Below, piece by piece: positions 1 to 14,310 of a DNA stretch of 64,000 bases. The first letter of the stretch is position 1, and the number at the start of each line of letters is the position of its first letter. Source of the stretch: Hippophae tibetana (taxonomy: Eukaryota; Streptophyta; Magnoliopsida; Rosales; Elaeagnaceae); assembly GCA_037013495.1 (NCBI GenBank), contig JAZDXN010000013.1, positions 2,294,001 to 2,358,000 on the forward strand. The letters run 5' to 3'. Position numbers and translations under genes: made by a program. Under the pieces are notes generated by a model that did no database searches, was not told where the DNA came from, and saw only the letters and a list, made by a program, of their open reading frames with translations.

Positions 1-1431
1 GTTTTGATACCTCAATGTACTTAAATTATGGTCAAACTCATTATTGCATTCAAAGTGGAGAGGCACGTCGTTATAGATTCCTAGGCTTAGAAACACCTTA
101 TCCTTTTGCACACAACCGTGTTCAATTTCATCAAGAATAGATTCATCTTCTTCTGGTCCTTGAAACTCAACAAGCCATATAGGAGATGAAAAGGTTGGAA
201 TGCATTAAGCAAGTTTTTTTGGTAACATGAGCGTTTTATATTTGGGTTTTTAGTCTATTTCTCTTTGTGAAGATTGAAGTAATCTTTAGAAACGGTACTT
301 TCTTTGTACGATTAGTAAAAGAAATATCTTCGAAACAAGCTTATAGCAATTAGTTACTTGTTATTGAAGGGGTTTTCCTCATTACAGTTGGTTCCAAAAT
401 AACGAAGAGGTCTAATTTCAAATGCTACATTTTTTATGAGAGCTAATTAATCTATGTATAATTTAACGATACAAACTGTCGGACACACGCTCCTGCGTAT
501 CTTCCTTCAATGACAAGGTACGTGATCGTTTAACCAATAAACATTAAATACTTACATCCACAATGCTTCTATGTATAATATTTTGTCACTTATGTTTTAT
601 GTTACACTTTCTAACCAACAAGATATATTTGCTCGTAATTGTGGCAAACCTATCTAAACAAAATCATTTTGCAGTTAGACATATTGATGGAGCATTCTAT
701 AACTTGGAACCTGTAGTTTTGATACCTCAATGTACTTAAATTATGTTTAAACTCATGATTGCATGTCAAAGCGGAGAGGCACGTCCTTGTATATTCCTAG
801 GCTTAGAAACACCTTATCCTTCTGCACACAACCGTGTTCAAATTCATCAAGAATACATTCATCTTCTTCTGTGCCTTAAAACTCAACACACCATATAGGA
901 GATGAAAAGGTTGGAATGCATTAAGCAAGTTTTTTTGGTAACTTGAGCGTTTTATATTTGGGTGTTTAGTCGATTTCTCTATGTGAAGTTTGAAGTAATC
1001 TTTACAAACGGTACTTTCTTTGTACCATTAGTAAAAGAAATATATTCGAAACAAGCTTATAGCAATTAGTTACTTGTTATTGAAGGGATTTTCCTCATTA
1101 CAGTTGGGTCCAAAATAACGAAGATGTCTCAATTCAAATGCTACTTTTTTTATGAGAGCTAATTAATTTATGCATAATTTAACGATGCAAAGTGTCAGAC
1201 ACACGCTCCTGTATATCTTCCTTCAATGAAAAATTACGTGATCGGTTAACCACGAAACATTAAATACTTACATCCACATTGCTTCTATTTATAACATTTT
1301 GTCACTTATGTTTTATCTTACACTTTCTAGCCAACAAGATATATTTGCTCGTAATTGTGGCAAACCTATCTAAACAAAATCAAATTGCAGTTAGACATAT
1401 TGATGGAGCATTCTATAATTTGGAACCTGTA

Positions 1432-2146
1432 GTTTTGATACCTCAATGTACTTAAATTATGGTCAAACTCATTATTGCATTCAAAGTGGAGAGGCACGTC
1501 GTTGTAGATTCCTAGGCTTAGAAACACCTTATCCTTTTGCACACAACCGTGTTCAATTTCATCAAGAATAGATTCATCTTCTTCTGGTCCTTGAAACTCA
1601 ACAAGCCATATAGGAGATGAAAAGGTTGGAATGCATTAAGCAAGTTTTTTTGGTAACATGAGCGTTTTATATTTGGGTTTTTAGTCTATTTCTCTTTGTG
1701 AAGATTGAAGTAATCTTTAGAAACGGTACTTTCTTTGTACGATTAGTAAAAGAAATATCTTCGAAACAAGCTTATAGCAATTAGTTACTTGTTATTGAAG
1801 GGGTTTTCCTCATTACAGTTGGTTCCAAAATAACGAAGAGGTCTAATTTCAAATGCTACATTTTTTATGAGAGCTAATTAATCTATGTATAATTTAACGA
1901 TACAAACTGTCGGACACACGCTCCTGCGTATCTTCCTTCAATGACAAGGTACGTGATCGTTTAACCAATAAACATTAAATACTTACATCCACAATGCTTC
2001 TATGTATAATATTTTGTCACTTATGTTTTATGTTACACTTTCTAACCAACAAGATATATTTGCTCGTAATTGTGGCAAACCTATCTAAACAAAATCATTT
2101 TGCAGTTAGACATATTGATGGAGCATTCTATAACTTGGAACCTGTA
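1432..2146 (+). repeat. Representative class A monomer (715 bp)
   Basis: Class A is recognised by GGTCAAACTCATTATTGCAT followed by TCAAAGTGG (one base shorter than other classes). Further sites are AGAATAGATTC, TGGTCCTTGAAACTC, AACATGAGC, GTCTATTTCTCTTTGTGAAG, ATATCTTCG, GAAGGGGTTTT, AGAGGTCTAATTTC, CTATGTATAA, GTCGGACACACG and GACAAGGTACG. Full-length A units occur only at 1, 1432 and 3579. Elsewhere A sequence survives as the 5' third of chimeras. Confidence 0.85.
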
Positions 2147-2862
2147 GTTTTGATACCTCAATGTACTTAAATTATGTTTAAACTCATGATTGCATGTCAA
2201 AGCGGAGAGGCACGTCCTTGTATATTCCTAGGCTTAGAAACACCTTATCCTTCTGCACACAACCGTGTTCAAATTCATCAAGAATACATTCATCTTCTTC
2301 TGTGCCTTAAAACTCAACACACCATATAGGAGATGAAAAGGTTGGAATGCATTAAGCAAGTTTTTTTGGTAACTTGAGCGTTTTATATTTGGGTGTTTAG
2401 TCGATTTCTCTATGTGAAGTTTGAAGTAATCTTTACAAACGGTACTTTCTTTGTACCATTAGTAAAAGAAATATATTCGAAACAAGCTTATAGCAATTAG
2501 TTACTTGTTATTGAAGGGATTTTCCTCATTACAGTTGGGTCCAAAATAACGAAGATGTCTCAATTCAAATGCTACTTTTTTTATGAGAGCTAATTAATTT
2601 ATGCATAATTTAACGATGCAAAGTGTCAGACACACGCTCCTGTATATCTTCCTTCAATGAAAAATTACGTGATCGGTTAACCACGAAACATTAAATACTT
2701 ACATCCACATTGCTTCTATTTATAACATTTTGTCACTTATGTTTTATCTTACACTTTCTAGCCAACAAGATATATTTGCTCGTAATTGTGGCAAACCTAT
2801 CTAAACAAAATCAAATTGCAGTTAGACATATTGATGGAGCATTCTATAACTTAGAACCTGTA
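2147..2862 (+). repeat. Representative class B monomer (716 bp)
   Basis: Class B has GTTTAAACTCATGATTGCAT, CGTCCTTGTATATTCC, CCTTCTGCAC, TTCAAATTC, TGTGCCTTAAAAC, GTCGATTTCTCTATGTG, ATATATTCG, GAAGGGATTTT, TTGGGTCC, AGATGTCTCAATTC, TTATGCATAA, GTCAGACACACG, TGTATATC, AGCCAACAAG and CAAATTGCAG. Plain B occurs at 716, 2147, 4294 and 18605. B' and B'' derivatives lacking the first few markers are more common. Confidence 0.85.
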
Positions 2863-4599
2863 GTTTTGATACCTCAATGTACTTAAATTATGTTTAAACT
2901 CATGATTGCATGTCAAAGCGGAGAGGCACGTCGTTGTAGATTCCTAGCCTTAGAAACACCTTATCCTTTTGCACACAACCGTGTTCAATTTCATCAAGAA
3001 TACATTCATCTTCTTCTGTGGCTTAAAACTCAACACGCCATATAGGAGATGAAAAGGTTGGAATGCATTAAGCAAGTTTTTTTGGTAACTTGAGCGTTAT
3101 ATATTTGGGTGTTTAGTCGATTTCTCTATGTGAAGTTTGAAGTAATCTTTACAAACGGTACTTTCTTTGTACCATTAGTAAAAGAAATATATTCGAAACA
3201 AGCTTATAGCAATTAGTTACTTCTTATTGAAGGGATTTTCCTCATTACAATTGGGTCCAAAATAACGAAGATGTCTCAATTCAAATGCTACTTTTTTTAT
3301 GAGAGCTAATTAATTTATGCATAATTTAACGATGCAAAGTGTCAGACACACGCTCCTGCATATCTTCCTTCAATGAAAAATTACGTGATCGGTTAACCAC
3401 GAAACATTAAATACTTACATCCACATTGCTTCTATTTATAACATTTTGTCACTTATGTTTTATCTTACACTTTCTAACCAACAAGATATATTTGCTCGTA
3501 ATTGTGGCAAACCTATCTAAACAAAATCATGTTGCAGTTAGACATATTGATGGAGCATTCTATAACTTGGAACCTGTAGTTTTGATACCTCAATGTACTT
3601 AAATTATGGTCAAACTCATTATTGCATTCAAAGTGGAGAGGCACGTCGTTGTAGATTCCTAGGCTTAGAAACACCTTATCCTTTTGCACACAACCGTGTT
3701 CAATTTCATCAAGAATAGATTCATCTTCTTCTGGTCCTTGAAACTCAACAAGCCATATAGGAGATGAAAAGGTTGGAATGCATTAAGCAAGTTTTTTTGG
3801 TAACATGAGCGTTTTATATTTGGGTTTTTAGTCTATTTCTCTTTGTGAAGATTGAAGTAATCTTTACAAACGGTACTTTCTTTGTACCATTAGTAAAAGA
3901 AATATCTTCGAAACAAGCTTATAGCAATTAGTCACTTGTTATTGAAGGGGTTTTCCTCATTACAGTTGGTTCCAAAATAACGAAGAGGTCTAATTTCAAA
4001 TGCTACATTTTTTATGAGAGCTAATTAATCTATATATAATTTAACGATGCAAACTTTCGGACACAGGCTCCTGCGTATCTTCCTTCAATGACAAGGTACG
4101 TGATCGTTTAACCAAGAAACATTAAATACTTACATCCACAATGCTTCTATGTATAATATTTTGTCACTTATGTTTTATGTTACACTTTCTAACCAACAAG
4201 ATATATTTGCTCGTAATTGTGGCAAACCTATCTAAACAAAATCATTTTGCAGTTAGACATATTGATGGAGCATTCTATAACTTGGAACCTGTAGTTTTGA
4301 TACCTCAATGTACTTAAATTATGTTTAAACTCATGATTGCATGTCAAAGCAGAGAGGCACGTCCTTGTATATTCCTAGGCTTAGAAACACCTTATCCTTC
4401 TGCACACAACCGTGTTCAAATTCATCAAGAATACATTCATCTTCTTCTGTGCCTTAAAACTCAACACACCATATAGGAGATGAAAAGGTTGGAATGCATT
4501 AAGCAAGTTTTTTTGGTAACTTGAGCGTTTTATATTTGGGTGTTTAGTCGATTTCTCTATGTGAAGTTTGAAGTAATCTTTACAAACGGTACTTTCTTT

Positions 4600-7500
4600 G
4601 TATCATTAGTAAAAGAAATATATTCGAAACAAGCTTATAGCAATTAGTTACTTGTTATTGAAGGGATTTTCCTCATTACAGTTGGGTCCAAAATAACGAA
4701 GATGTCTCAATTCAAATGCTACTTTTTTTATGAGAGCTAATTAATTTATGCATAATTTAACGATGCAAAGTGTCAGACACACGCTCCTGTATATCTTCCT
4801 TCAATGAAAAATTACGTGATCGGTTAACCACGAAACATTAAATACTTACATCCACATTGCTTCTATTTATAACATTTTGTCACTTATGTTTTATCTTACA
4901 CTTTCTAGCCAACAAGATATATTTGCTCGTAATTGTGGCAAACCTATCTAAACAAAATCAAATTGCAGTTAGACATATTGATGGAGCATTCTATAACTTA
5001 GAACCTGTAGTTTTGATACCTCAATGTACTTAAATTATGTTTAAACTCATGATTGCATGTCAAAGCGGAGAGGCACGTCGTTGTAGATTCCTAGCCTTAG
5101 AAACACCTTATCCTTTTGCACACAACCGTGTTCAATTTCATCAAGAATACATTCATCTTCTTCTGTGGCTTAAAACTCAACACGCCATATAGGAGATGAA
5201 AAGGTTGGAATGCATTAAGCAAGTTTTTTTGGTAACTTGAGCGTTATATATTTGGGTGTTTAGTCGATTTCTCTATGTGAAGTTTGAAGTAATCTTTACA
5301 AACGGTACTTTCTTTGTACCATTAGTAAAAGAAATATATTCGAAACAAGCTTATAGCAATTAGTTACTTGTTATTGAAGGGATTTTCCTCATTACAATTG
5401 GGTCCAAAATAACGAAGATGTCTCAATTCAAATGCTACTTTTTTTATGAGAGCTAATTAATTTATGCATAATTTAACGATGCAAAGTGTCAGACACACGC
5501 TCCTGCATATCTTCCTTCAATGAAAAATTACGTGATCGGTTAACCACGAAACATTAAATACTTACATCCACATTGCTTCTATTTATAACATTTTGTCACT
5601 TATGTTTTATCTTACACTTTCTAACCAACAAGATATATTTGCTCGTAATTGTGGCAAACCTATCTAAACAAAATCATTTTGCAGTTAGACATATTGATGG
5701 AGCATTCTATAACTTAGAACCTGTAGTTTTGATACCTCAATGTACTTAAATTATGTTTAAACTCATGATTGCATGTCAAAGCGGAGAGGCACGTCGTTGT
5801 AGATTCCTAGGCTTAGAAACACCTTATCCTTTTGCACACAACCGTGTTCAATTTCATCAAGAATACATTCATCTTCTTCTGTGGCTTAAAACTCAACACG
5901 CCATATAGGAGATGAAAAGGTTGGAATGCATTAAGCAAGTTTTTTTGGTAACTTGAGCGTTTTATATTTGGGTGTTTAGTCGATTTCTCTATGTGAAGTT
6001 TGAAGTAATCTTTACAAACGGTACTTTCTTTGTACCATTAGTAAAAGAAATATATTCGAAACAAGCTTATAGCAATTAGTTACTTGTTATTGAAGGGATT
6101 TTCCTCATTACAGTTGGGTCCAAAATAACGAAGATGTCTCAATTCAAATGCTACTTTTTTTATGAGAGCTAATTAATTTATGCATAATTTAACGATGCAA
6201 AGTGTCAGACACACGCTCCTGTATATCTTCCTTCAATGAAAAATTACGTGATCGGTTAACCACGAAACATTAAATACTTACATCCACATTGCTTCTATGT
6301 ATAACATTTTGTCACTTATGTTTTATCTTACACTTTCTAACCAACAAGATATATTGGCTCGTAATTGTGGCAAACCTATCTAAACAAAATCATTTTGCAG
6401 TTAGACATATTGATGGAGCATTCTATAACTTGGAACCTGTAGTTTTGATACCTCAATGTACTTAAATTATGGTCAAACTCATTATTGCATTCAAAGTGGA
6501 GAGGCACGTCGTTGTAGATTCCTAGGCTTAGAAACACCTTATCCTTTTGCACACAACCGTGTTCAATTTCATCAAGAATAGATTCATCTTCTTCTGGTCC
6601 TTGAAACTCAACAAGCCATATAGGAGATGAAAAGGTTGGAATGCATTAAGCAAGTTTTTTTGGTAACTTGAGCGTTATATATTTGGGTGTTTAGTCGATT
6701 TCTCTATGTGAAGTTTGAAGTAATCTTTACAAACGGTACTTTCTTTGTACCATTAGTAAAAGAAATATATTCGAAACAAGCTTATAGCAATTAGTTACTT
6801 GTTATTGAAGGGATTTTCCTCATTACAATTGGGTCCAAAATAACGAAGATGTCTCAATTCAAATGCTACTTTTTTTATGAGAGCTAATTAATTTATGCAT
6901 AATTTAACGATGCAAAGTGTCAGACACACGCTCCTGCATATCTTCCTTCAATGAAAAATTACGTGATCGGTTAACCACGAAACATTAAATACTTACATCC
7001 ACATTGCTTCTATTTATAACATTTTGTCACTTATGTTTTATCTTACACTTTCTAACCAACAAGATATATTTGCTCGTAATTGTGGCAAACCTATCTAAAC
7101 AAAATCATTTTGCAGTTAGACATATTGATGGAGCATTCTATAACTTAGAACCTGTAGTTTTGATACCTCAATGTACTTAAATTATGTTTAAACTCATGAT
7201 TGCATGTCAAAGCGGAGAGGCACGTCGTTGTAGATTCCTAGGCTTAGAAACACCTTATCCTTTTGCACACAACCGTGTTCAATTTCATCAAGAATACATT
7301 CATCTTCTTCTGTGGCTTAAAACTCAACACGCCATATAGGAGATGAAAAGGTTGGAATGCATTAAGCAAGTTTTTTTGGTAACTTGAGCGTTTTATATTT
7401 GGGTGTTTAGTCGATTTCTCTATGTGAAGTTTGAAGTAATCTTTACAAACGGTACTTTCTTTGTACCATTAGTAAAAGAAATATATTCGAAACAAGCTTA

Positions 7501-9180
7501 TAGCAATTAGTTACTTGTTATTGAAGGGATTTTCCTCATTACAGTTGGGTCCAAAATAACGAAAATGTCTCAATTCAAATGCTACTTTTTTTATGAGAGC
7601 TAATTAATTTATGCATAATTTAACGATGCAAAGTGTCAGACACACGCTCCTGTATATCTTCCTTCAATGAAAAATTACGTGATCGGTTAACCACGAAACA
7701 TTAAATACTTACATCCACATTGCTTCTATGTATAACATTTTGTCACTTATGTTTTATCTTACACTTTCTAACCAACAAGATATATTTGCTCGTAATTGTG
7801 GCAAACCTATCTAAACAAAATCATTTTGCAGTTAGACATATTGATGGAGCATTCTATAACTTGGAACCTGTAGTTTTGATACCTCAATGTACTTAAATTA
7901 TGGTCAAACTCATTATTGCATTCAAAGTGGAGAGGCACGTCGTTGTAGATTCCTAGGCTTAGAAACACCTTATCCTTTTGCACACAACCGTGTTCAATTT
8001 CATCAAGAATAGATTCATCTTCTTCTGGTCCTTGAAACTCAACAAGCCATATAGGAGATGAAAAGGTTGGAATGCATTAAGCAAGTTTTTTTGGTAACTT
8101 GAGCGTTATATATTTGGGTGTTTAGTCGATTTCTCTATGTGAAGTTTGAAGTAATCTTTACAAACGGTACTTTCTTTGTACCATTAGTAAAAGAAATATA
8201 TTCGAAACAAGCTTATAGCAATTAGTTACTTGTTATTGAAGGGATTTTCCTCATTACAATTGGGTCCAAAATAACGAAGATGTCTCAATTCAAATGCTAC
8301 TTTTTTTATGAGAGCTAATTAATTTATGCATAATTTAACGATGCAAAGTGTCAGACACACGCTCCTGCATATCTTCCTTCAATGAAAAATTACGTGATCG
8401 GTTAACCACGAAACATTAAATACTTACATCCACATTGCTTCTATTTATAACATTTTGTCACTTATGTTTTATCTTACACTTTCTAACCAACAAGATATAT
8501 TTGCTCGTAATTGTGGCAAACCTATCTAAACAAAATCATTTTGCAGTTAGACATATTGATGGAGCATTCTATAACTTAGAACCTGTAGTTTTGATACCTC
8601 AATGTACTTAAATTATGTTTAAACTCATGATTGCATGTCAAAGCGGAGAGGCACGTCGTTGTAGATTCCTAGGCTTAGAAACACCTTATCCTTTTGCACA
8701 CAACCGTGTTCAATTTCATCAAGAATACATTCATCTTCTTCTGTGGCTTAAAACTCAACACGCCATATAGGAGATGAAAAGGTTGGAATGCATTAAGCAA
8801 GTTTTTTTGGTAACTTGAGCGTTTTATATTTGGGTGTTTAGTCGATTTCTCTATGTGAAGTTTGAAGTAATCTTTACAAACGGTACTTTCTTTGTACCAT
8901 TAGTAAAAGAAATATATTCGAAACAAGCTTATAGCAATTAGTTACTTGTTATTGAAGGGATTTTCCTCATTACAGTTGGGTCCAAAATAACGAAGATGTC
9001 TCAATTCAAATGCTACTTTTTTTATGAGAGCTAATTAATTTATGCATAATTTAACGATGCAAAGTGTCAGACACACGCTCCTGTATATCTTCCTTCAATG
9101 AAAAATTACGTGATCGGTTAACCACGAAACATTAAATACTTACATCCACATTGCTTCTATGTATAACATTTTGTCACTTA
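4600..9180 (+). repeat. ~4.6-kb segmental duplication, copy 1 (partner 13900-18480)
   Basis: From inside monomer 4294 to near the end of monomer 8588, the order of classes, unit lengths (716, 716, 715, 716, 715 for 5010-8587) and rare variants matches the region 9,301 bp (13 monomers) to the right. Shared markers are GTATCATTAG, AGCCAACAAG, CCTAGCC, ATATTGGCTC in the second full unit and ATATTTGCTC in the fourth. The edges are approximate: the left one lies between the GCGTTTTATA/GCGTTATATA difference and GTATCATTAG. On the right, the match ends about where monomer 17889 switches to ATGTTACAC at 18482-18491. Confidence 0.75.
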
Positions 9181-10018
9181 TGTTTTATCTTACACTTTCT
9201 AACCAACAAGATATATTGGCTCGTAATTGTGGCAAACCTATCTAAACAAAATCATTTTGCAGTTAGACATATTGATGGAGCATTCTATAACTTGGAACCT
9301 GTAGTTTTGATACCTCAATGTACTTAAATTATGGTCAAACTCATTATTGCATTCAAAGTGGAGAGGCACGTCGTTGTAGATTCCTAGGCTTAGAAACACC
9401 TTATCCTTTTGCACACAACCGTGTTCAATTTCATCAAGAATAGATTCATCTTCTTCTGGTCCTTGAAACTCAACAAGCCATATAGGAGATGAAAAGGTTG
9501 GAATGCATTAAGCAAGTTTTTTTGGTAACTTGAGCGTTATATATTTGGGTGTTTAGTCGATTTCTCTATGTGAAGTTTGAAGTAATCTTTACAAACGGTA
9601 CTTTCTTTGTATCATTAGTAAAAGAAATATATTCGAAACAAGCTTATAGCAATTAGTTACTTGTTATTGAAGGGATTTTCCTCATTACAGTTGGGTCCAA
9701 AATAACGAAGATGTCTCAATTCAAATGCTACTTTTTTTATGAGAGCTAATTAATTTATGCATAATTTAACGATGCAAAGTGTCAGACACACGCTCCTGTA
9801 TATCTTCCTTCAATGAAAAATTACGTGATCGGTTAACCACGAAACATTAAATACTTACATCCACATTGCTTCTATTTATAACATTTTGTCACTTATGTTT
9901 TATCTTACACTTTCTAGCCAACAAGATATATTTGCTCGTAATTGTGGCAAACCTATCTAAACAAAATCAAATTGCAGTTAGACATATTGATGGAGCATTC
10001 TATAACTTAGAACCTGTA
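7873..10018 (+). repeat. Three-monomer block, first copy (repeated at 12165-14310)
   Basis: Monomers 7873, 8588 and 9304 have lengths 715, 716 and 715 bp. They match the block at 12165-14310 in class order and private variants: ATATTGGCTC in the middle unit, and GTATCATTAG, AGCCAACAAG and CAAATTGCAG in the third. The copies lie 4,292 bp (six monomers) apart. Confidence 0.85.
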
Positions 10019-12164
10019 GTTTTGATACCTCAATGTACTTAAATTATGTTTAAACTCATGATTGCATGTCAAAGCGGAGAGGCACGTCGTTGTAGATTCC
10101 TAGGCTTAGAAACACCTTATCCTTTTGCACACAACCGTGTTCAATTTCATCAAGAATACATTCATCTTCTTCTGTGGCTTAAAACTCAACACGCCATATA
10201 GGAGATGAAAAGGTTGGAATGCATTAAGCAAGTTTTTTTGGTAACTTGAGCGTTATATATTTGGGTGTTTAGTCGATTTCTCTATGTGAAGTTTGAAGTA
10301 ATCTTTACAAACGGTACTTTCTTTGTACCATTAGTAAAAGAAATATATTCGAAACAAGCTTATAGCAATTAGTTACTTGTTATTGAAGGGATTTTCCTCA
10401 TTACAGTTGGGTCCAAAATAACGAAGATGTCTCAATTCAAATGCTACTTTTTTTATGAGAGCTAATTAATTTATGCATAATTTAACGATGCAAAGTGTCA
10501 GACACACGCTCCTGCATATCTTCCTTCAATGAAAAATTACGTGATCGGTTAACCACGAAACATTAAATACTTACATCCACATTGCTTCTATTTATAACAT
10601 TTTGTCACTTATGTTTTATCTTACACTTTCTAACCAACAAGATATATTGGCTCGTAATTGTGGCAAACCTATCTAAACAAAATCATTTTGCAGTTAGACA
10701 TATTGATGGAGCATTCTATAACTTGGAACCTGTAGTTTTGATACCTCAATGTACTTAAATTATGGTCAAACTCATTATTGCATTCAAAGTGGAGAGGCAC
10801 GTCGTTGTAGATTCCTAGGCTTAGAAACACCTTATCCTTTTGCACACAACCGTGTTCAATTTCATCAAGAATACATTCATCTTCTTCTGGTCCTTGAAAC
10901 TCAACACGCCATATAGGAGATGAAAAGGTTGGAATGCATTAAGCAAGTTTTTTTGGTAACTTGAGCGTTTTATATTTGGGTGTTTAGTCGATTTCTCTAT
11001 GTGAAGTTTGAAGTAATCTTTACAAACGGTACTTTCTTTGTACCATTAGTAAAAGAAATATATTCGAAACAAGCTTATAGCAATTAGTTACTTGTTATTG
11101 AAGGGATTTTCCTCATTACAGTTGGGTCCAAAATAACGAAGATGTCTCAATTCAAATGCTACTTTTTTTATGAGAGCTAATTAATTTATGCATAATTTAA
11201 CGATGCAAAGTGTCAGACACACGCTCCTGTATATCTTCCTTCAATGAAAAATTACGTGATCGGTTAACCACGAAACATTAAATACTTACATCCACATTGC
11301 TTCTATGTATAACATTTTGTCACTTATGTTTTATCTTACACTTTCTAACCAACAAGATATATTGGCTCGTAATTGTGGCAAACCTATCTAAACAAAATCA
11401 TTTTGCAGTTAGACATATTGATGGAGCATTCTATAACTTGGAACCTGTAGTTTTGATACCTCAATGTACTTAAATTATGGTCAAACTCATTATTGCATTC
11501 AAAGCGGAGAGGCACGTCGTTGTAGATTCCTAGGCTTAGAAACACCTTATCCTTTTGCACACAACCGTGTTCAATTTCATCAAGAATAGATTCATCTTCT
11601 TCTGGTCCTTGAAACTCAACAAGCCATATAGGAGATGAAAAGGTTGGAATGCATTAAGCAAGTTTTTTTGGTAACTTGAGCGTTTTATATTTGGGTGTTT
11701 AGTCGATTTCTCTATGTGAAGTTTGAAGTAATCTTTACAAACGGTACTTTCTTTGTACCATTAGTAAAAGAAATATATTCGAAACAAGCTTATAGCAATT
11801 AGTTACTTGTTATTGAAGGGATTTTCCTCATTACAGTTGGGTCCAAAATAACGAAGATGTCTCAATTCAAATGCTACTTTTTTTATGAGAGCTAATTAAT
11901 TTATGCATAATTTAACGATGCAAAGTGTCAGACACACGCTCCTGTATATCTTCCTTCAATGAAAAATTACGTGATCGGTTAACCACGAAACATTAAATAC
12001 TTACATCCACATTGCTTCTATGTATAACATTTTGTCACTTATGTTTTATCTTACACTTTCTAACCAACAAGATATATTTGCTCGTAATTGTGGCAAACCT
12101 ATCTAAACAAAATCATTTTGCAGTTAGACATATTGATGGAGCATTCTATAACTTGGAACCTGTA

Positions 12165-14310
12165 GTTTTGATACCTCAATGTACTTAAATTATGGTCAAA
12201 CTCATTATTGCATTCAAAGTGGAGAGGCACGTCGTTGTAGATTCCTAGGCTTAGAAACACCTTATCCTTTTGCACACAACCGTGTTCAATTTCATCAAGA
12301 ATAGATTCATCTTCTTCTGGTCCTTGAAACTCAACAAGCCATATAGGAGATGAAAAGGTTGGAATGCATTAAGCAAGTTTTTTTGGTAACTTGAGCGTTA
12401 TATATTTGGGTGTTTAGTCGATTTCTCTATGTGAAGTTTGAAGTAATCTTTACAAACGGTACTTTCTTTGTACCATTAGTAAAAGAAATATATTCGAAAC
12501 AAGCTTATAGCAATTAGTTACTTGTTATTGAAGGGATTTTCCTCATTACAATTGGGTCCAAAATAACGAAGATGTCTCAATTCAAATGCTACTTTTTTTA
12601 TGAGAGCTAATTAATTTATGCATAATTTAACGATGCAAAGTGTCAGACACACGCTCCTGCATATCTTCCTTCAATGAAAAATTACGTGATCGGTTAACCA
12701 CGAAACATTAAATACTTACATCCACATTGCTTCTATTTATAACATTTTGTCACTTATGTTTTATCTTACACTTTCTAACCAACAAGATATATTTGCTCGT
12801 AATTGTGGCAAACCTATCTAAACAAAATCATTTTGCAGTTAGACATATTGATGGAGCATTCTATAACTTAGAACCTGTAGTTTTGATACCTCAATGTACT
12901 TAAATTATGTTTAAACTCATGATTGCATGTCAAAGCGGAGAGGCACGTCGTTGTAGATTCCTAGGCTTAGAAACACCTTATCCTTTTGCACACAACCGTG
13001 TTCAATTTCATCAAGAATACATTCATCTTCTTCTGTGGCTTAAAACTCAACACGCCATATAGGAGATGAAAAGGTTGGAATGCATTAAGCAAGTTTTTTT
13101 GGTAACTTGAGCGTTTTATATTTGGGTGTTTAGTCGATTTCTCTATGTGAAGTTTGAAGTAATCTTTACAAACGGTACTTTCTTTGTACCATTAGTAAAA
13201 GAAATATATTCGAAACAAGCTTATAGCAATTAGTTACTTGTTATTGAAGGGATTTTCCTCATTACAGTTGGGTCCAAAATAACGAAGATGTCTCAATTCA
13301 AATGCTACTTTTTTTATGAGAGCTAATTAATTTATGCATAATTTAACGATGCAAAGTGTCAGACACACGCTCCTGTATATCTTCCTTCAATGAAAAATTA
13401 CGTGATCGGTTAACCACGAAACATTAAATACTTACATCCACATTGCTTCTATGTATAACATTTTGTCACTTATGTTTTATCTTACACTTTCTAACCAACA
13501 AGATATATTGGCTCGTAATTGTGGCAAACCTATCTAAACAAAATCATTTTGCAGTTAGACATATTGATGGAGCATTCTATAACTTGGAACCTGTAGTTTT
13601 GATACCTCAATGTACTTAAATTATGGTCAAACTCATTATTGCATTCAAAGTGGAGAGGCACGTCGTTGTAGATTCCTAGGCTTAGAAACACCTTATCCTT
13701 TTGCACACAACCGTGTTCAATTTCATCAAGAATAGATTCATCTTCTTCTGGTCCTTGAAACTCAACAAGCCATATAGGAGATGAAAAGGTTGGAATGCAT
13801 TAAGCAAGTTTTTTTGGTAACTTGAGCGTTATATATTTGGGTGTTTAGTCGATTTCTCTATGTGAAGTTTGAAGTAATCTTTACAAACGGTACTTTCTTT
13901 GTATCATTAGTAAAAGAAATATATTCGAAACAAGCTTATAGCAATTAGTTACTTGTTATTGAAGGGATTTTCCTCATTACAGTTGGGTCCAAAATAACGA
14001 AGATGTCTCAATTCAAATGCTACTTTTTTTATGAGAGCTAATTAATTTATGCATAATTTAACGATGCAAAGTGTCAGACACACGCTCCTGTATATCTTCC
14101 TTCAATGAAAAATTACGTGATCGGTTAACCACGAAACATTAAATACTTACATCCACATTGCTTCTATTTATAACATTTTGTCACTTATGTTTTATCTTAC
14201 ACTTTCTAGCCAACAAGATATATTTGCTCGTAATTGTGGCAAACCTATCTAAACAAAATCAAATTGCAGTTAGACATATTGATGGAGCATTCTATAACTT
14301 AGAACCTGTA
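12165..14310 (+). repeat. Three-monomer block, second copy (matches 7873-10018)
   Basis: Monomers 12165, 12880 and 13596 repeat the lengths and private variants of 7873-10018. The third monomer in both copies is an A/B' chimera that turns into plain class B downstream of about base 300, where GTATCATTAG replaces GTACCATTAG. This suggests the block was copied after the chimera formed. Confidence 0.85.

Larger units (their letters stand above)
1..2862 (+). repeat. Two tandem copies of an A-B dimer (1,431 bp each)
   Basis: Monomers start at 1 (A, 715 bp), 716 (B, 716 bp), 1432 (A, 715 bp) and 2147 (B, 716 bp). The two dimers 1-1431 and 1432-2862 match almost base for base. The differences I saw are GTTATAG near 70 versus GTTGTAG near 1501, and AATTTGG near 1418 versus AACTTAG near 2849. 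Near-identity at the dimer level combined with clear A/B divergence is the signature of a higher-order repeat. The array enters the window already in progress at base 1, so it continues to the left. Confidence 0.93.
1432..5725 (+). repeat. Two tandem copies of an A-B-B' trimer (2,147 bp each)
   Basis: Units 1432-3578 and 3579-5725 each contain monomers of 715, 716 and 716 bp in the order A, B, B'. Monomer starts are 1432, 2147, 2863, 3579, 4294 and 5010. The B' monomers at 2863 and 5010 both carry the rare CCTAGCC (instead of CCTAGGC) and GCGTTATATATT. The second A copy (3579) differs by TAGTCACTT, AACTTTCGGACACAGG and ACCAAGAAAC. The first trimer overlaps the second A-B dimer of the preceding feature, so dimer and trimer amplification both used the same monomers. 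Confidence 0.85.

Noticed and set aside
228-256. Telomere-like repeats (TTTGGGTTTTTAG)
   Set aside because: It is a single short stretch per monomer with no tandem TTTAGGG or TTAGGG units.
1610-1625. Bacterial-type ribosome binding site (AGGAG before ATGAAAAGG)
   Set aside because: The reading frame after this ATG stops after about a dozen codons, and everything else points to a eukaryotic satellite.
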